Shown here piece by piece: positions 50,518-58,105 of a stretch of DNA of 64,000 nucleotides. Numbering within the stretch: position 1 is the stretch's first letter; every line of letters begins with the position of its first letter. Made by a program: the position numbers and the translations under genes. The notes beneath the pieces were generated by a model. That model had not been told where the DNA came from. It did no database searches and saw nothing but the letters and a program-made list of their open reading frames with translations. This stretch comes from Bacteroidaceae bacterium (GTDB lineage Bacteria > Bacteroidota > Bacteroidia > Bacteroidales > Bacteroidaceae), in assembly GCA_017461605.1 (NCBI GenBank), contig JAFTXN010000001.1:1-64000 (forward strand), in the 5' to 3' direction.

Positions 50518-51576
50518 ATGAATATGAAACGCCACATATTATTCTTGCTTCTGCTCGTAACGGTATCCGCTGTTGCACAACCGCCGGCCCGTCGCCGCGC
50601 ACAGGCAGCCCAATCGTCCGAAAAGCCGCAGCCGTCGGCCTATCGCGACTTCCCCACAGCGCAGGCCATGCCCGAAGATGCAGCCTGGCGACGAGACATC
50701 TATCGCGAAGTGGACCTCTCGAAAGAAGCCAATGCCGTGCTCTATTTTCCCACCGTGCCTCAGGACGGCCGCATGAGCCTTTTCACCTATCTCTTCAAGC
50801 TTGTGCTGCGCGGTGAAGTCAAGGCCTACGATTACAAACTCGACATGAAGGAAGACTTCGCCGAGTCGAACGTTGTCAAGGGCAAGGAGTTGATGGACCG
50901 CTTCCAAATCTTCTATGAAGAGAAGGACGGCAGGGTGCGCGTGAACGACGCAGACATTCCTTCGGATGAAGTCTATTATTACTTCATCAAAGAGAGCGTT
51001 TACTACGACCAGCACACAGCTTCCTTCCGTTCGCGCATCACTGCCCTCTGCCCTGTGCTGAAGCGTGGTGGCGACGACTTCGGAGGTGCCGACTCCAAGT
51101 ATCCCATGTTCTGGGTGAAATACGACGACGTGGCTCCCAAGCTCTCGAAACTCATGCTCATGGGTAGCAGCCTCAACAATGCGGCCACCATGTCGGCCGA
51201 CGACTTCTTCACCCTCGGACGTTATCAGGGAGATATCTACAAGACCACCAACCTGCAGGACCGTCTGTTAGCCAATTATTGCGAAACCGACACGGCACTC
51301 ACTCGCGAGCGCAACCGCATCGAGCAGGAACTCCGCGATTTCGAGACACACGTGTGGGGCAACGACAGCACGGCGAAGGAGAGAACCGACTCCGTGGCAG
51401 CCGATTCGGTCGTGGTGAAGGAGAAGCCCAAACGCACTTCACGCCGTTCGTCGGCCTCCTCCGGTTCGGACAGACCTGAGAAGAAGACCAAGGTGAAGCG
51501 TTCCAAGACGCGCTCAGGCTCTTCCGGCAGCGCTCGCTCAGGCTCCGGCTTCAGCGTACGCCGTGAGCGCAGATAG
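50518..51576 (+). CDS. gldN: T9SS ring protein GldN/PorN with basic Ser/Arg-rich tail
   Basis: Protein of 352 aa with signal peptide (M-N-M-K-R-H-I-L-F-L-L-L-L-V-T-V-S-A-V-A-Q) and the GldN domain (about 45-265: W-R-R-D-I-Y-R-E-V-D-L near the start, Y-Y-F-I-K-E-S-V-Y-Y-D centrally). It binds GldK to build the periplasmic ring. Residues about 285-352 form a highly basic, Ser/Arg/Lys-rich low-complexity tail (K-P-K-R-T-S-R-R-S-S-A-S-S-G, R-S-K-T-R-S-G-S-S-G). Its role is unknown; a comparable tail may exist in related species. Last gene of the operon, ending at the hairpin at 51610-51650. Confidence 0.94.
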   Translation: MNMKRHILFLLLLVTVSAVAQPPARRRAQAAQSSEKPQPSAYRDFPTAQAMPEDAAWRRDIYREVDLSKEANAVLYFPTVPQDGRMSLFTYLFKLVLRGEVKAYDYKLDMKEDFAESNVVKGKELMDRFQIFYEEKDGRVRVNDADIPSDEVYYYFIKESVYYDQHTASFRSRITALCPVLKRGGDDFGGADSKYPMFWVKYDDVAPKLSKLMLMGSSLNNAATMSADDFFTLGRYQGDIYKTTNLQDRLLANYCETDTALTRERNRIEQELRDFETHVWGNDSTAKERTDSVAADSVVVKEKPKRTSRRSSASSGSDRPEKKTKVKRSKTRSGSSGSARSGSGFSVRRERR

Positions 51577-51609
51577 GCCTCCGACCGACATTCATACATC
51601 AACACACAC

Positions 51610-51650
51610 AAGCCCTTCGGACCAAGGTGATCATCCAGTCCGAAGGGCTT
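51610..51650 (+). terminator. Terminator of the porP-gldKLMN operon
   Basis: AAGCCCTTCGGAC (51610-51622) pairs perfectly with GTCCGAAGGGCTT (51638-51650) around a 15-nt loop. No long T run. The rest of the gap to comEC at 51806 shows nothing supportable. Confidence 0.7.
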
Positions 51651-51805
51651 GCTGCGTTTCTCGGGCACTCTCCGATTTCATCCCGTCTTTCTCCGAAAAG
51701 TCCGCACCCATGTTTACACTTTCTCGGGGCTTGCCAGTTTTGCTACGAGTGCTTCAAGTTTTCACCCGATACCTCCGGAAAAGTGCAGGATGCAAGCCGT
51801 CATTG

Positions 51806-53872
51806 CTATCTCCCGACCGGTAGCACCAAAGCACCGTCGCGGGCGATGTCGTGCACCGGTACGCCATGCTCCTCGGCCTCACGCAACACACGATTGCGCC
51901 AATAGTCCGACAGCCGGGCATCCAGCACCACACGCTTGGGGCGATATGTTGTCAGCAGTTCGTCTAACACCGGCTTCGTCCCTTGCGGAACATACAGCAC
52001 GTCCACGGCCATCGGCGTCGAGCTCTGCACGCGCACGCTGTCGGCCAGCGCAATGCGGAAACCGCCGAAGCACACCACACGCCCCGTATAGAGCAATTCG
52101 GGCAGCGTGTCGGGACGCTCCAGCCACACCGGTTCGACCAGTGCCTGCGGCTGCCAAAAGTCGCGCCGCACATAGCGGAACGCGCTGTCGGCACCGCGGC
52201 CGCGTGGCGTCCACAGATACGAGTTGCCATGCTCGGAGATGCAATGCACCGCCGGTACTGAGAGGTGATAGAACACCACCCTTGACAATGCGCCACGCCG
52301 CTCGGCCACTTCCACACACGCCATGAGCAACAGCACACAGCCACCGGCATAGAGCCAACGCGCACGGCGACGCACCACATAGGCCACACCCATCACAACA
52401 AGCACATACATCAGCACCACACTGACGGCAGAGGGATGCACCTCAAGGACCGAGAACGGCAACTGCCCCACCCCATCGAGCAAGCGGTGCAACAGCCACA
52501 GAACGCTCGACAAGCAGAAGCCCAAAACAGAAGAACAGATGGGAAAAAGCAGATACAGAACACTCAGTACCAACACACAATAGGCCAAAGGCACTGCCAC
52601 GAGATTGGCCACCAAGGCCCACAGCGGCAGCGTGTGAAAATAGTAGGCCACAAGCGGCGCCGTGCCCACCTGTGCGCAGAGCGAGATGCGCACACTCTGT
52701 CGCAGCGCTCGCAGACGGTCAGTCTGTTCGGGCAGACGCATCACGTCGCCCTCGCCGCCAAAGAGAAGGATGAAGAGCGTGGCTACAAACGAGAGCTGAA
52801 AGCCTACGTCCATCAGGGCTTGCGGCGAAGCGAACAGCAAGAGCAGTGCCGCCAGTGCCAGATTGTTCAGCGACGACGTGTCGCGCCGCAAGCAGCGACA
52901 CAGCTGCATCACCGAGAACATCACAGCCGCTCGGAGCAGCGACAGAGGCATGCCGCAAAGCAACACGAAGCTCCACACGGCCGCCAGTCCCAGAACACTC
53001 ATCGCCACATACATTCCGCGACGCCGGCAGCGCGACAACACCAGCAGGCGATAGATGCCGAAAAGTATGGCAAGGTGCAGCCCCGACAGTGCCAGCAAGT
53101 GGCTCACACCGGCATCCGAATAGCGTTTGCGCAACGGCTCCGTGAGATGCGTTTTGTCGCCCAGGGTCAGCGCAGAGAGCACAGCAAAATCCTCCCGACC
53201 AAACTCTCGTTCATAAGCCTCCACCAAGTGTCCTCGCAAGCGCAGGGCCGCCACTCCGACAGGCATATCCTCCGCAGCTCCGAGGTTGGTCCACTGTCCG
53301 GGCAGGCAGAAACCGTTGCCCGAAATGCCTTGCCGGCGCAGCCAAGCCGCATAATCGAATTCGCCGAGATTTCCCGTATTCTTCGGCGACGCAATCACAT
53401 TTTTCACCCACAACACATCGCCCGGCTGCAGGGAGTCGGCTGCCGTGCGCATCAACGACAGACGCACCCGCCGGCCACAGCCATCACCGCGCAGCACGGT
53501 TGCCACAGCCTGAAAGGTCTTGGCCGTCGTGCGAGGTGTCTCCACAATCATCACCCTGCGCGTCTCGGCTTCGGGGCACCATTCCGCCACCTCCGACGTT
53601 CGTTCGGCCAACAGCGATACCGCCCCCAGCAGAACTGCTGCCGCACTGAAAGACACATGGAAGAACGGGCGATGCAACGGTACGGCTCGCACAAAGGCAC
53701 ACACCGCGGCCGTCACGACCATTACCGCCAAAGCTGCGACGAGCCACCCCACATAAGGGTGCAGCCAAGCATGTCCCGCCTCGCCCAGCGCAATGCCGAC
53801 ACACAGCGGAAGCACCAGGCGCAACAACACGTTGGTGTCAAGAATATGCTCATAGGGACGCAGCCTTCGCAT
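51806..53872 (-). CDS. comEC: ComEC/Rec2 family DNA-uptake channel protein
   Basis: Protein of 688 aa, mostly membrane. It begins with short hydrophobic helices (about 20-80), followed by the DUF4131-like domain with W-V-K-N-V-I-A-S-P-K-N and D-Y-A-A-W-L-R-R-Q-G-I-S-G near 170-190. Next is the Competence domain (about 220-490) with L-T-L-G-D-K-T and S-D-A-G-V-S-H-L-L-A-L-S-G-L-H-L-A. The C-terminal about 170 residues are soluble and lack the full lactamase-type metal motif seen in long ComEC proteins. Predicted inner-membrane channel for transforming DNA. Followed on the same strand by recQ and recJ orientation-wise, suggesting a DNA uptake/repair neighbourhood, though 79 bp separates it from recQ. 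Confidence 0.9.
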   Translation of the reverse strand: MRRLRPYEHILDTNVLLRLVLPLCVGIALGEAGHAWLHPYVGWLVAALAVMVVTAAVCAFVRAVPLHRPFFHVSFSAAAVLLGAVSLLAERTSEVAEWCPEAETRRVMIVETPRTTAKTFQAVATVLRGDGCGRRVRLSLMRTAADSLQPGDVLWVKNVIASPKNTGNLGEFDYAAWLRRQGISGNGFCLPGQWTNLGAAEDMPVGVAALRLRGHLVEAYEREFGREDFAVLSALTLGDKTHLTEPLRKRYSDAGVSHLLALSGLHLAILFGIYRLLVLSRCRRRGMYVAMSVLGLAAVWSFVLLCGMPLSLLRAAVMFSVMQLCRCLRRDTSSLNNLALAALLLLFASPQALMDVGFQLSFVATLFILLFGGEGDVMRLPEQTDRLRALRQSVRISLCAQVGTAPLVAYYFHTLPLWALVANLVAVPLAYCVLVLSVLYLLFPICSSVLGFCLSSVLWLLHRLLDGVGQLPFSVLEVHPSAVSVVLMYVLVVMGVAYVVRRRARWLYAGGCVLLLMACVEVAERRGALSRVVFYHLSVPAVHCISEHGNSYLWTPRGRGADSAFRYVRRDFWQPQALVEPVWLERPDTLPELLYTGRVVCFGGFRIALADSVRVQSSTPMAVDVLYVPQGTKPVLDELLTTYRPKRVVLDARLSDYWRNRVLREAEEHGVPVHDIARDGALVLPVGR

Positions 53873-53951
53873 AAGGGGTTGGGGGATTTATTTCGTGTTT
53901 ACACAGGAGAGTTCTCGGCAGGGGGGATTTTCGGAAAACAATGGCCGAAAA

Positions 53952-55988
53952 TCAGGATTTCTCGCAACAGATGCATCCGTCGCGCATCACCACTCCTTCT
54001 TCGCACATCAGCAGTTCCATGGCCGCCTGACGCACCTCGGCACTGCATCCGTCGCTCCGCAACTCCGACGGGTGATGCGGTCGACCGTCGGAGAGCACTT
54101 GCAGAAACCTTTTCAGCAGAGCGGACGGCTCTACCTGCGTTTCACGGCGCGACAAGCACACATCGCAGCGGCCACAATCGGCAGCGGAACGGTCGTCAAA
54201 ATAGTCGAGCAGGTAGCGCGAGCGGCACACCTCCTCACCACCGGCATAATCGAGCATGGCACGAATGCGATCCTCGTATTGCTGTTTTCGCTCCTCGTAG
54301 ACAGCCTCCGGAATGTTCAGTTCCGAACTGTCCACACGGCGCGTCTGATAGGTGATGTGCGCCACCCGTTTGCGCGGAACATAATGTAAAATGCGTTGGT
54401 GGTTCAGCGCTTTCAGCACTTCGTACACCTGCGTTTCCGACAGCTCCGTGTGTTGCGCCATCTCCTTTTCGCTAATAAACACATATTCTGCAAAGATTCC
54501 GGCATAGCGTCGCAGCAGGCAATGCAGCACCTTGTCGGCCTCGGCACCCATGCGATACAAACGGTAAAGCTCATCACGATTGAGCAGAAACATCACACGC
54601 GACACCGAGTCGTCTTCCTCGCGATAGGTGATGTAGCCCGACTGCTCCAACAGCGACAGCGCACTGGCCACAGGCGTCGGGAAATGTCGATAAGTGGTAC
54701 AGAATTTTTCCAAACGAAACTCGTAGGTAACGCGAAAGCCATCGCCCACCGCCAGTTGGAAGAAGTAAGCCAGCTCGTCGTAGATGCGACGCACAAAGTC
54801 GCGCTCGGGAAACGTCTCGGGCACACGGCGCAACATGGTGGCGCGGTCGTGGCGGCCGAAAAGCAGCACCGCATACGCTGTAAGCCCATCGCGTCCGGCG
54901 CGACCCGCTTCCTGAAAATAGGCTTCCACACTGTCGGGAGGGTCAAGGTGTATCACAAGGCGCACATCGGGTTTGTCGATACCCATACCGAAAGCGTTGG
55001 TAGCCACCATCACTCGCGTCTCACCGCTCTGCCATGCCTGTTGCCGCACATCCTTGTCGAGATTGGTCAGACCGGCATGATAATAGAGTGCCGACACACC
55101 TTCGTCTTTCAGCATGCGGGCCACCTCCTTCGTACCCTGCCGACTGCGCGTGTAGACGATGGCCGAACCCTCCACACTGCGGAGGATGTGCAACAACTCG
55201 CCTTCCTTGTCCTCGGTGGTACGCACCACGTAACGCAGATTGGGACGTGCAAAACTCATGCGGTGCACGTTGTGTTCGGCAAAGGCGAGCCGACACTGAA
55301 TGTCCTCGACCACGCGACGGGTCGCCGTAGCCGTGAGGGCCAGCACAGGAGCATCGGGCACCAACTTGCGAAGCTCGGCAATCTGCAGATAGGCCGGACG
55401 GAAGTCGTAGCCCCACTGCGAGATGCAATGGGCCTCGTCCACCGTGATGAAGCTCACCTTCATGCGTCGGAGCTTGGTCTGAAAAATAGGAGAAGCCAGG
55501 CGCTCGGGCGAAACATAGAGGAACTTATATCCCCCCAGCACGCAGTTGTCCAAGTGTCGCAACACATCGTCGTGCGAGAGGCCGGAGTAGATGGCTGTGG
55601 CCTTGATACCTCGCATCCGCAAGTGCTCCACCTGATCCTTCATCAAGGCTATGAGCGGCGTGACCACAAGGCACATCCCGGGCATCGCAAGGGCCGGAAT
55701 CTGAAAGGCGATGCTCTTTCCACCCCCTGTAGGCATAAGTCCCAGCGTATCGCGACCAGCCACAATGTCGCGAATGATATCGAGCTGGATGCCGCGAAAA
55801 TCCTCATACCCCCAATAGCCACGCAGCAGACGTCGGAACAGATCGTCACCGACGGGTTCACCGGGTTCGGGCAGTGCCACTTCGCCGTCGGCGATGAAGC
55901 GGTCGGCAGCAAAAACGGCCTCCTGACTTTCGTGCAAAGCATCTGAAAGTCCGGCGGCCGTAAAGGGATGTTCCGGAATAGGTTTCAT
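53952..55988 (-). CDS. recQ: RecQ ATP-dependent DNA helicase
   Basis: Protein of 678 aa. 3'-5' helicase motifs are complete: M-P-T-G-G-G-K-S near residue 87 (Walker A), V-D-E-A-H-C-I-S-Q-W-G near 185 (DEAH box), motifs V/VI with A-T-N-A-F-G-M-G-I-D-K-P-D-V-R and Q-E-A-G-R-A-G-R-D-G. The RQC zinc cluster is C-R-S-R-Y-L-L-D-Y-F then C-G-R-C-D-V-C near 620. No HRDC domain is evident after it, so this is the short Bacteroidota form. The first about 45 residues are acidic and outside the helicase core. 27 bp after the recJ stop, so it is likely co-transcribed with recJ. Confidence 0.94.
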   Translation of the reverse strand: MKPIPEHPFTAAGLSDALHESQEAVFAADRFIADGEVALPEPGEPVGDDLFRRLLRGYWGYEDFRGIQLDIIRDIVAGRDTLGLMPTGGGKSIAFQIPALAMPGMCLVVTPLIALMKDQVEHLRMRGIKATAIYSGLSHDDVLRHLDNCVLGGYKFLYVSPERLASPIFQTKLRRMKVSFITVDEAHCISQWGYDFRPAYLQIAELRKLVPDAPVLALTATATRRVVEDIQCRLAFAEHNVHRMSFARPNLRYVVRTTEDKEGELLHILRSVEGSAIVYTRSRQGTKEVARMLKDEGVSALYYHAGLTNLDKDVRQQAWQSGETRVMVATNAFGMGIDKPDVRLVIHLDPPDSVEAYFQEAGRAGRDGLTAYAVLLFGRHDRATMLRRVPETFPERDFVRRIYDELAYFFQLAVGDGFRVTYEFRLEKFCTTYRHFPTPVASALSLLEQSGYITYREEDDSVSRVMFLLNRDELYRLYRMGAEADKVLHCLLRRYAGIFAEYVFISEKEMAQHTELSETQVYEVLKALNHQRILHYVPRKRVAHITYQTRRVDSSELNIPEAVYEERKQQYEDRIRAMLDYAGGEEVCRSRYLLDYFDDRSAADCGRCDVCLSRRETQVEPSALLKRFLQVLSDGRPHHPSELRSDGCSAEVRQAAMELLMCEEGVVMRDGCICCEKS

Positions 55989-56015
55989 AACATGATATGT
56001 TGCAATGGGAAGCGT

Positions 56016-57734
56016 CTACTCGCAAGGGCGAATATCCTCGATTTGCAGTTGCACCTCACCGCGTTTGTGTGTGTTTTCCTCGATGGCATAACAGATGTCG
56101 AAAGCACGTTTCGTCTTGATGTAGCGTGCCTGCGAGCTTTGTCCGAAAGCAATGCCGTTCATCACGTTGTTGCTCTTGTCGTCCACAAGTTCGAGCTTGA
56201 TATGTTCTTGCCCACGTCCCACCACCTTGGAAGTGCCGTAGTCGTACACACGATGGGTGCAGAAGAGCGGCCGTGCATTGCCCGGTCCGAAAGGTCCGAA
56301 GCGCTTCAACTGAAGATAGAAGTCGAAATTCACGTCCTTGAAATCGAGCACGCCATCTATGTCGAGGAAAGCCTCGGTCTGCTCGTCCAGGATATGCTCT
56401 GCCACGTAGGCTTCGAAGCGTCGGCTGAACTCCTCCACGTTCTCGGCTCGCATGGTCAGACCTGCGGCATAGGTGTGTCCACCAAAGTTCTCCAGCAAAT
56501 CGGCACAACTCTGCACGGCTCTATACACATCGAAGCCGGCCACCGATCGGGCCGAGCCGGTAGCCATTCCCTCGGAGCGCGTCAGCACCACGGCGGGGCG
56601 ATAGTACAACTCGGTGAGGCGCGACGCCACTATACCGATGACACCCTTGTGCCAAGCTTCGTTGTAGATCACTATGGAGCGCAGATTGTCGAGTTCCGGC
56701 ACGGTTTTCACCAACTCGATGGCCTCTTCCGTCATCTGCTTGTCCAGGTCCTTGCGTGCCTCATTGTAGAGGTTAATGCGCCCGGCGCGTTCCATGGCTG
56801 CGGCATAATCCTTCTCCACCAGCAACTCCACGGCTTCGCGTCCATTCTGCATTCTTCCGGAAGCATTGATGCGTGGTCCGATCTTGAAGATGATGTCGTT
56901 GATCGAGAGTTCGCGATCTGCCAACCCACACATCTCGATGATGGCTTGCAAGCCGATACTCGGGTGCGAATTGAGGCAACGCAGCCCATGGCAGGCCAAA
57001 ATTCTGTTCTCACCCATGATGGGCACAATGTCGGAGGCGATGCTCACGGCACAAAGGTCGAGCAACGGGACGAGCTTGTTGAACTCGATACCATTGCTGA
57101 GCGCAAATGCCTGCATGAGTTTGAACCCCACGCCACACCCGGAGAGATGCGTGTAGGGGTAGTGGTTGTCCTTACGCTTGGGGTTGAGAATGGCGATGGC
57201 CGGGGGCAGAATTTCGTCCGGCACGTGGTGATCGCAGATAATGAAGTCCACACCCAGCTCTTGGGCATAGGTGATTTCCTCCACGGCCTTGATTCCGCAA
57301 TCCAGCACGATGACAAGCCTGACCCCGGTTTCGGCTGCGTAGTCCACACCCTTCTTGGATATGCCATAACCTTCTTCATATCTGTCGGGGATGTAGAAAT
57401 CCACATTGCTGTAGTACTGACGCAGGAACTTGAAGACGAGCGCCACGGCCGTGCAGCCGTCGACGTCGTAATCGCCGTAGACCAATATGCGCTCCTTCCG
57501 GCCCATCGCAATATTGATGCGGTTCACTGCCAACTGCATGTCGTCCATCAGGAAGGGGTCGTGCAAGTCGGTGAGCTGCGGGCGGAAAAACTTATTGGCC
57601 TCGGCCTGCGTCGTGACACCACGGGCCGGAAGCAGTCGCGCCAGCGCCGGATGTATGTGCTGCTGTGCTGCGATTTGCTCCGCCCATGCGGCTTCTTCGG
57701 GCGCAGGTTGCGAGTAGTTCCACTTGTAATTCAT
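56016..57734 (-). CDS. recJ: Single-stranded-DNA-specific exonuclease RecJ
   Basis: 5'-3' ssDNA exonuclease for recombination and mismatch repair. 572 aa from the ATG at 57734. DHH-family metal motifs in order: G-D-Y-D-V-D-G (motif I, about 85), L-D-C-G-I-K (about 145), I-C-D-H-H-V-P (about 168, DHH) and A-S-D-I-V-P-I-M-G-E-N-R (about 238), then the DHHA1 domain with G-G-H-x-x-A-A-G. The longer frame up to 57824 has no better start. First gene of the recJ-recQ pair. Confidence 0.94.
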   Translation of the reverse strand: MNYKWNYSQPAPEEAAWAEQIAAQQHIHPALARLLPARGVTTQAEANKFFRPQLTDLHDPFLMDDMQLAVNRINIAMGRKERILVYGDYDVDGCTAVALVFKFLRQYYSNVDFYIPDRYEEGYGISKKGVDYAAETGVRLVIVLDCGIKAVEEITYAQELGVDFIICDHHVPDEILPPAIAILNPKRKDNHYPYTHLSGCGVGFKLMQAFALSNGIEFNKLVPLLDLCAVSIASDIVPIMGENRILACHGLRCLNSHPSIGLQAIIEMCGLADRELSINDIIFKIGPRINASGRMQNGREAVELLVEKDYAAAMERAGRINLYNEARKDLDKQMTEEAIELVKTVPELDNLRSIVIYNEAWHKGVIGIVASRLTELYYRPAVVLTRSEGMATGSARSVAGFDVYRAVQSCADLLENFGGHTYAAGLTMRAENVEEFSRRFEAYVAEHILDEQTEAFLDIDGVLDFKDVNFDFYLQLKRFGPFGPGNARPLFCTHRVYDYGTSKVVGRGQEHIKLELVDDKSNNVMNGIAFGQSSQARYIKTKRAFDICYAIEENTHKRGEVQLQIEDIRPCE

Positions 57735-58033
57735 TGATATATTGTCTTTTTTTATTCTTGCGCAGGGGGAGTGCAAACTTCCGTTGGGCATGTCCGTTTT
57801 TCCGGTTGCCACGTTCGCACCCAATTTAGCAAGCTAAGATAAGCAAAAAAGCCGGGACCGACCGCATGATTTCGGAAAAAGAAAATCGGAACGGCTTGTG
57901 TTTCTTCTCTCAGCGCTCCTGTACACATATAAATATAACGCGTGCGCGCACGCGCGGCCGAGCGAGAAACGCACACTGCGAACCGGCATCACGCATCGGC
58001 TGCCGGCATTGCAGAAATGCGCTGCATAAAGCC
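57735..58033. other. Gap between recJ and the tyrosine kinase gene
   Basis: No gene supported. A TATCTTAG (minus strand, near 57835-57842) resembles a -7 box for recJ. A CG-rich GCGTGCGCGCACGC palindrome lies near 57940-57953. Otherwise nothing recognisable. Confidence 0.4.
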
Positions 58034-58071
58034 GATGCGGGCACAACGTATATTTTCGTTGTGCCCGCATC
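58034..58071. terminator. Hairpin terminator of the wzc-like gene
   Basis: Perfect 15-bp stem (GATGCGGGCACAACG at 58034-58048 with 58057-58071) around an 8-nt TATATTTT loop, 34 bp past the kinase stop. No long T run. Confidence 0.75.
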
Positions 58072-58105
58072 AGCTTATAGAGGCTTCCGAGGTTGTGCGG
58101 TCGGC

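Noticed and set aside
52436-54355. 639-codon plus-strand frame
   Set aside because: Antisense to comEC. His/Arg/Gln-rich and without recognisable domains.
57940-57953. Alternating GCGTGCGCGCACGC palindrome as a protein-binding site
   Set aside because: Short and low-complexity. A similar CG run at 41238-41260 suggests simple sequence drift rather than a defined site.
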